A stretch of DNA of 64,000 nucleotides from Corydoras sp. C115. Its lineage: Eukaryota > Chordata > Actinopteri > Siluriformes > Callichthyidae. A program made the position numbers and the translations under genes. Of this stretch, positions 39,749 through 52,540 are shown piece after piece. Position 1 is the first letter of the stretch, and each line of letters opens with the position of its first letter. The stretch is from NCBI GenBank assembly GCA_019802505.1, contig JAFMOC010000011.1, positions 2,568,501-2,632,500 of the forward strand, read 5' to 3'. The notes under the pieces were generated by a model. It saw only the letters and a list, made by a program, of their open reading frames with translations. It was not told the origin of the DNA and made no database searches.

Positions 39749-42700
39749 TTTTATAGTCCCTGGAGAGAGAGCATTGCATATGCTCTATGTTGGCTGATGT
39801 AGTTTCCATCCTCCATCTGCGCTGTATGTCTTGCTATAGCTTATCTAGTTTGAACACCAATCATTAGTGGAACCTCCGGCAGATGTGTTAATAACCTCTA
39901 ATTACAGTTCTTGACATGTGGTTCTGCACCACCCCCCACAAGCATTGTCTATTCCTTTACATGCCTTCCTTCCCAGAATGTCCTGCTGACTGATATACTA
40001 TGGAGCAAGGGATCAGTCTGGGTACCCATCAAGAGAGGCAGGTCTCCAGCACGCTTGTAGTTGCCTTCCATGTCTTTAGATGCAATGAGCCATGCCACTT
40101 TCTTTCATTTTCCATCCTCTCTATGTCTGGCTTTCCCTGGAATGCCAAGAGTTATGGGCTTGAACTGTGCATCCCCTTGGAGATTATGCCTTTGTTGCAT
40201 CCTCATTGTTCCCCAGTTTTGCATCAAATTGTCACATGCACAGTGAGGACAGAAGGCAGGATTTTTTAAACACCTGTACTGGCTTTATTAACAGATTGCG
40301 TGAGATTGGCTGCCGCTGCCATTTCTCTCTATTTTGAATGTCTTGTCTTGGCTTATCTCGGGTTTGGGTTAGAGAAAATAATCATGGGAAAACAAATTAA
40401 AAAATGCATGTTCTGTCTGGACATCCATAGTATAGAGTGTTATAGATTATTTACTATAAAGCTATAAAGCTTAGAATGGTCATTGTGAACTGCTGTCATG
40501 TTTTCCATGTTTTTGAATGCAGAAAAATATGATGATAGGTAGTTGGTAAATCTTTGATGTAAAATTCAATGAGTTTTTTGTTTTATTTGGGCCTTGTATT
40601 GGACTTTTGACCTGAGGGAAAATACAAACATGAAAACCTAAAAACAAATGAGTGTAAGCTTTCTGATTAAGTCAGTCTAAAGGCTGAACTGGGCATTTTT
40701 GTTCAGCAAATCAGGCCTATGATCATCACTTTGGTTTCTCCTATTAACTTTTCAGCAACTTTTTGAAACAAATTGGTTGGCATGAATTGGAATAAAGAAT
40801 GTTCTAAAAGTAAATTTAAAAAAATCTTTAAAAATTGGTATCTACTAAAACATGTATTTTCCATTTTTACAGTATAAGAAATGATTCCATTAATGAGGAT
40901 GTTGATGCTCCTCCACGATGTACTAAACGCTTGTCTCGCTTCTTACCTAGTTGTGAGTATATAACAAGTACGAATTTGTTAATAATATTGCATAAGTTTT
41001 ACATTAATCACCTTTGTTTGTGTCAGTGGTCCTTTATCAGGAGTACAGTGATGTGGCCATTAACAGAGAAATACAAAGGCAACAAGGAGCAGAACCTGGT
41101 ACTGATGATCAGGCCGGGGATGGTGTATCTCCTTGCAATCTATCACCATCCAGCTCCTTTCGCTCATCACGCGGCTCTGCCTTCTCTCTCTGGCAGGACA
41201 TTCCAGATGTGCGCAGTAGTGGACAGCTAGACAACTTTAGCAATGAAGAACGTAAATTACAAGAGGTAAGATCAGTAAACGGAGTTTCCATGTTCTCCCC
41301 GTATCTGCGTGGGTTTCCTCCGGGTTCAACGGTTTTCTCCCACAGTCCAAAAACATGGATCAAGTCAATTGAATTCTTTCAAAATTGCCCCATATAAAGT
41401 GTGTCTGTGTGAGTGAGTGTGTGCCCAGCGATGGATTGGCGCCCTGTGCTGGGTCTATCTGCCCAGCGCCCGAGATGTTCTCCCCTGGATGGGCATGGGG
41501 AACCCCACTGCGACCCTAATAGAGGATAAAGCAGGAGATAATGAATGAATGAAAAGATCAGTAAATGTCTGAAATTCTAAAAAAGGTTGACAACTGACTA
41601 CAATAATTTGCAAATCTCATAAACCTGTATTTTATAAAACATAAACAACAAATAAGATTTTGCCATTTTATTTGCCAAAAATTTACCATTTTATTAAAAT
41701 GTACTAATGTTAAATTGGATGGCACAACACATCTCAAAAAAGATGGGACAGGGCATATTCACCATCATATAGCATGCTTTCTTCTTTTAAAGGCTGGTTG
41801 TAAACATCTGGTTTAAAGTGAAAAGGCTGGTTGCTGTAGTTTTGCAATAGGATTATTGTCCCTATCTTTTCTGCTGCAGGATTCTAGCTGCTCAACAGTC
41901 CTGAGCCTTTGTGGCCAGATTTGTCATGATGCGTCACATGTTTTCCATTGGTGAAGGTCTGGAAGCAGGCCAGTTCTGAATGCTGACTCTTCTGCAAAGC
42001 CATTCTGTTGTGATGGATGCAGTATGTGGTTTAGCATTTTCTTGCTGAAACATACAAAGATTTCCCTGGGGTCTGGGTGGAAGCAAATGTTGCTTAAAAA
42101 GCTCAGTGCATGTTTCTGCAGTAATGATGCCTCTCTAAAATGCTTCTTTTATACTCAGCTATGTTACTGACTTGCACTGTATGTGTCACTGTGCTGCAGT
42201 GAATTGAGACTCGCAAAGAACAAACAGGTAGCGAAAATATTTGTTTATTAATATAATAGCACAGGTAGAGAACACAAAATATTCTCTATCTGTAGCAAAA
42301 ATCGAGAATACAGGAGCATAATGAACCATAATCAGATAATTCTCAAACCAAGCAACAACTAAGGGAGTTCTACATGCTGTACTGTACTTAATGACCAATA
42401 AACAACAAAACAGATATTTAACAAAGATCAAGGCAAATAAAAACTAAGCACATAATCAATTAACTTAAACAAGGCATAACTAAACTAAGCAATGGTTAAT
42501 TAACTAAAAAGGCCTGGAAAAGTTCTCCAGTGGCTCCTCCAGTTGATTTTAATTTGTGCCAATTTATTTTCCAGCCTTTTGTTGCCCCTGTCCCAAACAT
42601 TTATTATGTTCCATGAAATGGTAAAATGTCTAAGTTTCAACATCTGATATTCTGTTTCTTTTCTATTAGGAATAAAATATGGGTTTATGAGATTTGCATT

Positions 42701-45700
42701 CTGTTTGTATTTACATTTAATGTTATAAAGTTTCCAAACTTTTATTGGGGTTATAATTATTAATAGATAATTGGTTAGGTTTATTGGTTAAAGCTTTTTA
42801 ATCAATCCATTTATCTCATTTTCATTTTAGGCTAAATTTGAGCTGGTGACCAGTGAAGCATCATACATACGCAGCTTGACTATTGCAGTTGACCACTTTA
42901 TGACATCCTCAGAACTGAATGAGTGTCTGGGGACTCAGGAGAGACAATGGCTTTTCTCCAAATTACCTGATGTCAAGGATGTCAGTGAGAAGTATGAAAT
43001 AGGGGGAAATGGAAGGGGTTGTATGTACTGGAGTGTTGTTTTTTGTAATTGATTAAATTCAATGCCTTGTCTTTGTTTTCTTTCCATTCATATAATTTCA
43101 TCCTCAAATCTTTGTTTTTATCTTTTTAGGTTTCTTCAGGACCTTGAGCAACGATTAGAGGGTGACATCTTACGTTTTGACGTTTGTGACATCGTCCTGG
43201 ATCACTGTCCAGCACTGCGTAGGGTCTATCTTCCTTATGTAACAAACCAGGCCTACCAGGAACAAACTTACCAACGTCTTCTGTGAGCATCATTTAAACT
43301 CAAAACATAACAGTAGTTTAACCTCTTTTCTGACAGTTATTCAATTAAAATTTTGTGAGTTCAAATGGTTGACCTTGGCATCGACAACTAAAAAGTTAAT
43401 TAGTCAACTCTTTTTTTTGCCATTTTACAAATAAACATTGATATTTAAGGTTCAAATTATTTTTGTATCTATCTGTAAAAAACACATCACAGTCATGGCA
43501 GGCCATCAGGGTTTTTAAGACCTTATATGCAGGCCTAAAAATATGATCATGGATTGATGTTAATTATATTTTGTCCATGAATAATTCCAAATGGTCTATC
43601 TGCTTCCTTTCATACATTTTCCCCCATGCCCCTCTTTCAGACATGTTTTTTTCTTATTAAGCATTTAACCAATTACATTTCAGCAGCGTTGAATGTTTAC
43701 ATTTCAGCAACCATTGAAAACCAATTAGACTTTGATGGTATACAATTTACAAAAAAACTGGTTCAGAATATTGCTAAAGTAATGAAATATTTTTGACAGA
43801 TGCAGATCAGTAATTATAAACATATTTGTAACACAGAGTTTTCTATTGGTAGATGCCACTGGCCAAGGAACCTTTTGCACTAATTATTCTGTTTAGTCAA
43901 TAGGCTTAAAAATATCTAATTGCCTTTAGACTATTAATCATATACATATAGTCTGGCAAATGTAAGCCGATATTGCAGGCATGAAACAATGCAGATTAAT
44001 ATAATGTCACCAATAACTTTAATAAAGTTTATGTTTTTTTTTATTTAAATTTTTTTACAATAGTCAAGAGAATCCACGCTTTCCTGCTGTTCTGGCCCGA
44101 CTGGAGGAGGACCCTGTATGCCAACGCCTTCCTCTTACTTCTTTTCTCATATTGCCTTTTCAAAGGATTACACGTCTCAAAATGTTGGTGGAGGTGGGCA
44201 TTATATTAACTGACTACCAATCCAATTTGATTTATATAAAAAAATATGAATACACTAAGATAAATATTTTGATTGTAATTTGTACTCAGAACATTCTAAA
44301 GAGAACAACACCTAGTTCACAAGATGAGGACACAGCCACTAAAGCATTTAACGAGTTAAAAAAGGTGAAATTATTACATTTAATATTTTTAACTTTATTT
44401 CTCAGCAATGGTTATACCAGTATCTCTATGTCTATATGTATATGTATATTGTAGCATCCAACACAAATAATATAAATTTGGAATGTTTTTAAAACTTTTG
44501 TTTTAAAAAGGTGTTTAATCCAAAGTAAAAGTAAAGTTTTTCTTTTAATTTCAAATGTATAGACAGATTTAACTCCTAAACAATTTAATCTATTAAAAGA
44601 CTAATATTTCAAGGTTCAACAACTTTTCTATGTACCAATTTCAATACCAGATAATAAAAGAATGCAACTCAAGTGTACAGTCGATGAAAAGGATGGAAGA
44701 ACTAATTCATCTGAACAAGAGAATACACTTTGAGGGCAAGGTATTAAAACTATCAGCTATATCACTCAAGTTAAAAATATATGAATTCATTCAATGCTTT
44801 TCAACTAAAATTTGTCTGTTCTTTTAGATTTTCCCACTTATTTCTCAGTCACGTTGGCTAGTAAAACATGGTGAGTTGTTAGAGGTAGACACACAAACCA
44901 TGAGCATATCGGGGTCGAAGTTAAAACTACCCACACGTCCTGTGTACATGCATCTGTTTAATGACTGCCTGCTGCTGTCCCGGAGAAAGGAGTAAGTACA
45001 AATATGATAACATGTTGGGAGGGTGGTATAATGTTTTGTCTAAATCTCTTGGGTCATTAGCCAAAACAGATTGATTTATTGCTTTTATAATACAGTTATA
45101 AATACTATAATTTCCCCAAAACACCATTTCCTCATGAGCGCTAAGCTGGTATCCTGTTGCTTAGCAAACAATGTTCACTTTAAGAACTGGACTACATTAT
45201 GTCATTTTTTTATAGTGTTTTATAATCTTTTTATTAAAGCAATAAGGCACTTGATGTTTGCATTTTTGTGGACTAAGCATTGTGCCTAATTACACCTCTT
45301 TTGATATATGCCCTCTCGTGCCTTATTGCTTTATTAGAACACTACAAAAATTGCTTTGAGACAATATTCTACTGTTAAAAGTGCAATATAAATAATCAAG
45401 TTCAGTTAATTTTGATACGTTTCTATAATTTTGTTCCAGCCAAAGTTTATTGGTATTTATTAATTTAATGATATAATTTAAAATGGGAGCGACGGATTGG
45501 CGCCCTGTCCTGGGTGTATCTGCCCAGCGCCCGAAATGTTCTCCCCTGGATAGGCATGCAGAACCCCCCCGCGACCCTAATATAGGATAAAAGTGGAAGA
45601 TAATGAATTAATTTAAAATGTTGGTATTGCCTAGTTTATATATGATATTTGACTTTCTGTACTTAATCAATTAACAGAATCTGATGACAACTTGTAGCAA

Positions 45701-45750
45701 TGTATGTGTTTTTTTTTTACAAAATGTATTTCATACTTTAATGTTGTTTT

Positions 45751-45816
<66 letters not shown>

Positions 45817-46632
45817 GTTGTTGTTGTTGTTGTATTTCATTAGAAATTATTATGTAATGAAGTTACTTTTTTTAATTTAAATGTATTTTTGTAAAAATAC
45901 ATAATCTAATAAAGATCAATTTGTGGGTTTGAGGGCTAAATGCTTATTCAAGTACTTGTATAATAGTAATTTATGTATATAAACTAAGTGTAAATGTGAA
46001 CACAGACTAATATATAATGTACAAAATAATTATAAAATGCCTTCAAAATCTTACCAGTCAGCTTGTACAATTGTATGAACTGTAAAATAAAAGTAATGCA
46101 CTGTATTTTAATGTTAGAATATTTCTTATAATTTGGTTTTATGTTTAGCACCTGGAAGTTCATGGTGTTTGTGCATGCAAAGATTGGTGACTTAAAAGTG
46201 AAGGACTTGAGTCAGAAGCTCCAGGGCATCTCAGGATTCATTTTTCATCTGCAGCTGTGTGAAGGCCAGCAACTTAAATATCAGATTCTTCTCAAATCCC
46301 AAACAGAGTAAGTGTTATATTTATCAAACTTATTGATGACTGTTGATGATTTGAATGCATGATAATAAAGTTTGGTTACATAATATCAGTAGAAAACAAG
46401 CTGAGGCTATCCATAGTCAGTTGTAACTTAGTGGTTTGTAGACAGAGAGCTTCTACTTTAAAACAAGTAATTATAAAGTGTTTGGCATGTTTTTTGTTGT
46501 CTATAACATGGATGGACAAAAAATTCCTGCAAATGGGAGCAAAAACAATTAGTTACAAATAGGTGTGGCGCAGGGATCAATTTGGAAGCGTTCAACTTCC
46601 AAATTGAAAAGAAATTACGTGTTATGTAAAAC

Positions 46633-46709
<77 letters not shown>

Positions 46710-49700
46710 TTACCGGCCACTTTATTAGGTACACCTGTCCAACTGCTCGTTAACACTTAATTTCTAATCAGCCAATCACATGGCGGCAACTCAGTGCATT
46801 TAGGCATGTAGACATGGTCAAGACAATCTCCTGCAGTTCAAACCGAGCATCAGTATGGGGAAGAAAGGTGATTTGAGTGCCTTTGAACGTGGCATGGTTG
46901 TTGGTGCCAGAATGGCTGGTCTGAGTATTTCAGAAACTGCTGATCTACTGGGATTTTCACGCACAATCATCTCTAGGTTTTACAGAGAATGGTCCGAAAA
47001 AGAAAAAACATCCAGTGAGCGGCAGTTCTGTGGGCGGAAATGCCTTGTTGATGCCAGAGGTCAGAGAAGAATGGCCAGACTGGTTCGAGCTGATAGAAAG
47101 GCAACAGTGACTCAAATAGCCACCCGTTACAACCAAGGTAGGCAGAAGAGCATCTCTGAAGGCACAGTACGTCGAACTTTGAGGCAGATGGGCTACAGCA
47201 GCAGAAGACCACACCGGGTGCCACTCCTTTCAGCTAAGAACAGGAAACTGAGGCTACAATTTGCACAAGCTCATCGAAATTGGACAATAGAAGATTGGAA
47301 AAACGTTGCCTGGTCTGATGAGTCTCGATTTCTGCTGCGACATTCGGATGGTAGGGTCAGAATCCATCCTGCCTTGTATCAACGGTTCAGGCTGGTGGTG
47401 GTGGTGTCATGGTGTGGGGAATATTTTCTTGGCACTCTTTGGGCCCCTTGGTACCAATTGAGCATCGTTCCAACGCCACAGCCTACCTGAGTATTGTTGC
47501 TGACCATGTCCATCCCTTTATGACCACAATGTACCCAACATCTGATGGCTACTTTCAGCAGGATAATGCGCCATGTCATAAAGCTGGAATCATCATGACA
47601 ATGAGTTCACTGTACTCAAATGGCCTCCACAGTCACCAGATCTCAATCCAATAGAGCATCTTTGGGATGTGATGGAACGGGGGATTCACATCATGGATGT
47701 GCAGCCGACAAATCTGCTGCAACTGTGTGATGCCACCATGTCAATATGGACCAAACTCTCTGAGGAATGCTTCCAGCACCTTGTTGAATCTATGCCACGA
47801 AGAATTGAGGCAGTTCGGAAGGCAAAAGGGAGTCCAACCCGTTACTAGAATGGTGTACTTAATAAAGTGGCCGGTGAGTGTATATATACACATATATATA
47901 TATATATATAAAAGAATGTACAGTATCAGTAAAATAAAAATGTTTCTTAAAACATCTTACAATCATGGCAACACAATGCCAAAGCAATATGTTAAAAATA
48001 CACCATGATTCCATTTAGTTGACAGAGAATGAAAATAGAAACAGTGTGTAAAAAATTAAATACATCTTTATCATGTCAATGACATTGATAAAATATCAGC
48101 AAGTGTGAGCACCTCTTTAAAGGTAGACTTGTTGAACATGTGTTGGGTTGGAGCAATACTCCAGACCTGTTTCCACTCTCCCATTTTTTTTAAACCATAC
48201 CAATTTTCTTTTAGTTCCTGCATTTGTTTGTCACTATTTTCTTTTATGGTATCATCTTTTCATCTGCTCTCTTCAAGTGCTTGATCCAACCTGTGTCTCC
48301 CACTGGCCCAATGTCTGGATTAACCTTTGCCCTGTTATGCCGCTTCGGCATCTGTCGTGAATCTGCTCCTTCTCTTTTTTTACAAACTCAGGTTGTGTTT
48401 TATTTTCAATAAACTTGTCTATTTCTGCAATTTGGCTCCTTTTGCTTCTGTGTTGGCTTAATTATGACAGTACCAAATAAGAATCTATGAGTCTTTGAGA
48501 GCAAAGACACTTTCACAATGACTTGCACATCGAGCTGATGGAACTCTTTTCTATCTTGGCTATCTTGCTTGAACAAAAGTACAACCTAAAGCAGCTCATT
48601 GCCTATCCATTGTTTTTGAGCAATTCCAGTGCACTACATGCTGCTCTTTCAGAGTCCCCGGTTGATTCTTGATTCTGTTGAGTCAAGCATTGTAATGGTA
48701 GTATCTGAAACTTGAATGTTTCTGAGCTGCAGGATTTTAATAGCCTTTCGTAGCTATTCAAAATTATTTTCAATTATTGGTGACGTGGTCAAACCTTGAA
48801 AAAGTTCCTCCTCACCAAGCCACTTGCTTAGATGCTGACTAAGTGTTGGAGTTTTGAACGCTATCTGCTCACAATGATTAAAATGATCATGCACTTTTGA
48901 CCCATTCAAAGGTTACATTTTTTGCCAGGCTTGGGAAGAAACAACCTTCTTTCATGTTATCTTTAAGTGACCTAAAGTAAACCTAAAATTTTCCGTTATC
49001 ATGCTAGGTTTGATCTCTAACTTACAATTAAAGTTAGAATCAGCTGACAGTGTTACATCTGAACATCTCAATAATTTTTCTACTCCCTCATTGGCCGTGT
49101 CATTGTTCTTATGTGCTGAGGATGTTTTTGAATAGCTAAAGATTCCTCCTTCTTGTGCAAGTCTTATGCATCTTAAAACTTTTTTGCCCCAAAAAAGATG
49201 TCAATCTAAGATTTGCATTCACTATTGTGCTTCTAATATAGTTACTTGCAATATTGTTAACACACTTCGTTGAGTTTCTTCCCTCCTTGAATAGCTGAAG
49301 TCTTTACCAAACTTGATCAATTCATTGTTTGATATGCATATGGAAAAGTGGAAGACAGCTTCTGTGAGTCTTGGGGCAGTAAAAATACTGTGTTAGTCCC
49401 CTTTACTCTGTTCTCTAATGGTCAGGATCCCAATTGTACCAGCAGATATTATTTGGTTTGTGCATTATTCCTATCCCAGCAGTGTCACTGAGGTGTTTAA
49501 ATAGTACTACAGCAGCACTGCTCACTAAACCCCACTCACTGCATCAGTGTCATTGCAGAACTTGCAACAGTTCTGTGAAAGTCCTGACAACTAGAGTACA
49601 GAAAATCATCAGTGGACTAAAAAAAAAAACAGAAAACAGATGTACTACAGTCTGTAATTGTAAAACTACAAAGCAAATCTATATGGTAAGTGGAGAAAGT

Positions 49701-51542
49701 GGAGTGGAGAGATGTGTGTGTGTGTGTCCACTATATACTTCTCTTCCTCTTCACTTATTTCACCGCAAATTTCATGAAGAGGGGGGGAGGGGGAACTCAT
49801 TTCCTCTTTCACTAAGAATCACCTGTTTCACTTCCTTCCTCTGGGTTTGCACACCTGTTTCCACACCCATTAAATTACAGCCACTCCCCCTTTCTTATTT
49901 GAGCCCTCTATTTTCTTTCATTTCTTGCCATCAGTAATGTCTTCAGAGCCTATGCTCCTATATATTTATTCATTCATTCATTATCTCCCGCTTTATTCTC
50001 TAGTAGGGTCGCGGTGGGGTTCCGCATGACAGGGGAGAACGCTTCGGGCGCTGGGCAGATAGACCCAGGACAGGGTGCCAATCCATCGCTATATATATAT
50101 GTTTACATTACTTAATTGCACACATGCACTTTATGTTGGGTTGTGGTGTTGCTGTTCTGTATAGCATCTTGTTTCTGGAGAACGCTGTTTAGTTCCACTG
50201 ACTACTGTACACCACTTTATATTTTTAGAATAACAAATTAAATACTTACAGTATATATATGATAAACATATATATGATATGTATGATAAACATAGGTGGC
50301 TTAGTGGTTAGCACATTCGCTTCTCAGCACTAGGGATTCCCGGTTCGCATCCCCATCTGGGTGGAGTTTCCATGTTCTCCCCATGTCCGCGTGGGTTTCC
50401 TCCGGGTTCTCCGGTTTCCTCCCACAGTCCAAAAACATGGATCAAGTCAATTGAGTTCTCCAAATTGCCCCATATAGTGTGTGTATTTGTGTGTGTCTGT
50501 GTGAGTGTGTGCCCAGCGATAGATTGGCGCCCTGTCTTGGGTGTGTCTGCCCAGCGCCCGAAACGTTCTCCCCTGGATGGGCATGGGGAACCCCCCCCCC
50601 CACGACCCTGATATAGGACAAAGTGGAAGATAATGAATGAATGAATGATAAACATAAAGCAAATAAAAACATTTTAAAAATTAAGGAAACTAATGAGAGA
50701 ATAATGACACCTTTACTGTGTACAACTCTCATTTACATTTATAATTAATTCTTTAGTTCTGACAATTATTTTATTATTACTATTACTCTGAACAGAAGTG
50801 GCAAACAGAGATGGATCACAGCCATGATTCCTCCTGATCCAAAGTTATCCACTGAACAGACCATTGAGAATGAAGGTGAGTTTTAAATTAAAGAGTACAT
50901 CTGAAAGGCAAGTAGCAAATCCAAAGGAAAATGTGCTGTTTCTCTTGTCTCTTGGATTTTTTTTCATAGATCAACAATGAAATTTTGGCAAACTTTGAGT
51001 CTAAACCAACATCATAATTCACTTTACCAAATTTCAAGCCAGCCATTAACAGACACTTTCCTTCCTCCCCAGTGGGGATGTTGGATTTATGTCAAAATGA
51101 TTGTGATGTGATTGTGAAGCTGCAGCCACATGCAGATTTGTGAATAGAGCGGGGAAGTATTATCTGTATCATCTGTTGTGCTTTTTTAGACCTGTCTCAG
51201 GTTCAGTGCATTAAGAGCTACCAAGCTCAGGAACATGATGAACTCACGCTGGAAAAAGCAGATATTCTTCAAGCCAAAACCATTACTAGTGACGGTAGGA
51301 CATATGCTAATGGTTTCTTTGTGCTTTCATTTTATTATAAATTATTGTTTTAAAACTGCCCTTAATATTGTGGCTACTTTTTCTTAGGGTGGGTGGAGGG
51401 GATCCGGTTGTCTGATGGAGAGAGGGGCTGGTTCCCCAAGTCCTATGTGGAAGAAATCACAAGTCGCAGCGCTCGGTTGAGAAACCTTCGGGAAAACATT
51501 CGCATCAAGTGTGTCACTCAGAAGCTGGAGTGTGATCCCTAG
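35647..51542 (+). CDS. arhgef19: Rho guanine nucleotide exchange factor 19 (WGEF), complete CDS
   Basis: Coding exons: 35647-36277 (exon from acceptor 35625), 38237-38743, 38917-39049, 40873-40952, 41027-41265, 42831-42991, 43130-43282, 44064-44193, 44290-44364, 44651-44740, 44828-44991, 46149-46307, 50796-50875, 51190-51294 and 51388-51542. Phases are compatible and the total is 2862 nt (953 residues plus stop); human ARHGEF19 is about 800, the extra length lying in the N-terminal part. The ATG at 35647 is chosen because an in-frame TGA lies upstream in the same exon. Conserved blocks: AVCQQETLTF (N-terminal), RRFSASEL (about 332-340), LYQEYSDVA, FSLWQDIPDVR, DH domain (about 531-715; TSEASY, LPLTSFLILPFQRITRLKML), PH (about 735-865; HLFNDCLLLSRRK, KQRW) and SH3 (about 878-938; DELTLEKADI, GWFPKSYVEEI). 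The protein is an ephexin-type GEF that loads Rho GTPases with GTP at the cell cortex. The paralogues ARHGEF5, 16 and 26 and NGEF fit less well. Confidence 0.96.
36475..36857 (-). mobile_element. tRNA-derived SINE with a long internal poly(G) run
   Basis: Reverse copy from (CATC)n to the reversed head (accactaagccactgtgctgc). An uninterrupted G-run spans about 36523-36551, where other copies have ggtggggtt. In arhgef19 intron 1 after the coding exon. Confidence 0.93.
37006..37130 (+). mobile_element. SINE 5' fragment
   Basis: Head only: ggcggcacagtagcatagtggtt to ccacagtccaaaatcgtga. The body and tail are missing. Confidence 0.8.
37565..37600. repeat. Poly(T) tract
   Basis: About 34 consecutive T residues in arhgef19 intron 1. 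Confidence 0.95.
39600..39748. repeat. Compound (TGTA)n(CA)n(TA)n microsatellite
   Basis: TGTA units, then CA repeats, then about 40 TA repeats in an arhgef19 intron. Confidence 0.97.
41280..41553 (+). mobile_element. 5'-truncated SINE next to a splice donor
   Basis: Begins cggagtttccatgttctccc. It is flanked by the 12-bp duplication aagatcagtaaa (41268-41279 and 41554-41565). The left duplicate is the donor-proximal intron sequence of the arhgef19 exon ending at 41265. Confidence 0.94.
41585..42755. mobile_element. Degraded long-TIR teleost DNA transposon
   Basis: Left sub-terminal part (aatttgcaaatctcataaac) is the inverse of the right part near 42680-42705 (gtttatgagatttgcat). Internal blocks match an abundant fish element: agatgggacagggcat, gctgctcaacagtcctgag, ccagccttttgttgcccctg, and the end attggggttata. 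It is internally rearranged, with a foreign AT-rich segment around 42185-42520. Confidence 0.7.
45486..45609 (+). mobile_element. 5'-truncated SINE with target duplication
   Basis: Starts ggagcgacggattggcgcc. Flanks aatttaaaatg at 45475-45485 and 45610-45620. In the arhgef19 intron between the exons ending 44991 and starting 46149. Confidence 0.92.
45755..45834. repeat. (ATT)n(GTT)n microsatellite
   Basis: About 20 ATT units, then GTT units, 310 bp upstream of an arhgef19 exon. Confidence 0.97.
46637..46704. repeat. (TA)n tract used as Tc1 insertion site
   Basis: About 33 TA repeats end exactly where the Tc1 left terminus begins; a further TA-rich tract follows its right end. Confidence 0.95.
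46705..47882 (+). mobile_element. Tc1/mariner element with defective transposase
   Basis: Inverted ends: left ccggccactttattaggtac, right gtacttaataaagtggccgg. The transposase frame opens at 46855 (MGKKGDLSAFERG) with helix-turn-helix regions and the first DDE part (WSDESRF). A deletion and frameshift near 47365 breaks it; it resumes at about 47409 in another frame (second acidic motif, FQQDNAPCHKA) and breaks again near 47590-47610 before the last acidic motif region (NPIEHLWD). It is not active as read. Confidence 0.92.
48100..49385. other. Intron stretch, possibly old LTR-element debris
   Basis: No gene. Around 48290-48470 an AATAAA followed by CT-rich sequence ending tatgaca looks LTR-like, but no matching second LTR or target duplication was found. 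Confidence 0.25.
49385..49600 (+). repeat. Dispersed repeat, copy 2
   Basis: Matches 22234-22405 in the blocks listed there and extends further (gtgtcactgaggtgttt, then cactgcatcagtgtcatt). The 167-codon open frame over it is not regarded as a gene. Confidence 0.65.
49968..50090 (-). mobile_element. 5'-truncated SINE
   Basis: Reverse copy of the last third, ending at the same internal point (ccaatccatcgct). Only a weak ctatatat-type flank match. Confidence 0.88.
50295..50644 (+). mobile_element. tRNA-derived SINE, nearly full length
   Basis: Flanks atgataaacata at 50283-50294 and 50645-50656. A C-run sits at about 50590-50601. It ends 151 bp before the arhgef19 exon at 50796. Confidence 0.94.
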
Positions 51543-52540
51543 CAAGAGCATGTAATAAGATTCATTCTTTAATTTAAAATCTTTCTTTATGCAACTAAAT
51601 TTAAATAAATTTGATGTCAATGTTTCCATTATTTTAAAAAAACCTCATGTGAAAATCATAGGTTGTTTCTTTTTTCCAATTAGCTTTGTTTTATTAGCCT
51701 ATGTAGATATGTAGCATTTTCAAGGAATGTTTTAGCTTGATTATTGCATTACTGTTTAAATTTTTCTATTGTATATTCAATTAGCCAAGCAATGTTTGAT
51801 GTCCAGATAGAGATCTTTAGTTTTGTACTAAGAAATAATAATATCATTAATACAATTGTCGACACTGAGATTGTTATTTTAACCACTTAGATGAAAACAA
51901 TCATTAATAAGTAAAGAAGAAGAACAAGAAAATGAAGAAGAGTAAAAACTAATATTAGAATTAATTAAGTATAATATTAAAATCACTAGGTACTTGCCTA
52001 ATATATTGTTTGGTTAAGTAAAGTCAGTTTTGATAATTTTATAAGAAACCTTCTGTTTAAGCCTATGGTTTTAGAATAGGTTGTAATGAACGATATTAAG
52101 AGTATAGAAGGATGTAATTGTGTTTTACACAAACTTCTAAGTGCAATTACAGCTACACAGACTAAGAATTTTGTCAGTTGATTCAGATTCAGCGTTTCAG
52201 TATTAAGATTCAGCTATTCTTTGTTTTTGTATCTGGATCTTGGTGCAGAGTAGATAATTATATTTATAGAACCTATCAATCCATCTCAAGTGACTAAATA
52301 CCACTTGTTACTTGTAATCATTGTCACAGAGGCTGTATTTTTGTTTTTTTTTAGTTCATCAGACAAATTTAAGAATGTCTATCCACCTACAGAATAAGAA
52401 ACATAATAGTCAAAACAGAAACCATCGATGAAATCATTTTGATTAATAGTTGTCATTGTTAGAGATACAATATAAATGCGCTCAGCCATCTCTGTAAAAC
52501 ATGGGCCTAGTTTCTGTAAATGAATAAAACAAGAGTAGGT
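51543..52540 (+). other. Probable arhgef19 3' untranslated region
   Basis: AT-rich sequence without repeats or coding potential follows the TAG at 51540-51542. AATAAA hexamers at 51604-51609 and 52523-52528 would give 3' UTRs of roughly 80 or 1000 nt. The exact end cannot be read from the sequence. Confidence 0.5.
52523..52528 (+). terminator. Candidate distal poly(A) signal of arhgef19
   Basis: This is an AATAAA hexamer about 980 nt after the arhgef19 stop codon, before the sequence turns AT-rich and featureless towards the convergent gene. A proximal AATAAA is at 51604-51609. Use of either is inferred. Confidence 0.35.

Noticed and set aside
42846..43052. Open frame running past the arhgef19 exon into the intron
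   Set aside because: Real coding ends at the donor at 42992; the rest is intron translation.
49434..49937. 167-codon open frame
   Set aside because: It starts in a dispersed repeat and runs through low-complexity sequence; residue composition is not protein-like.
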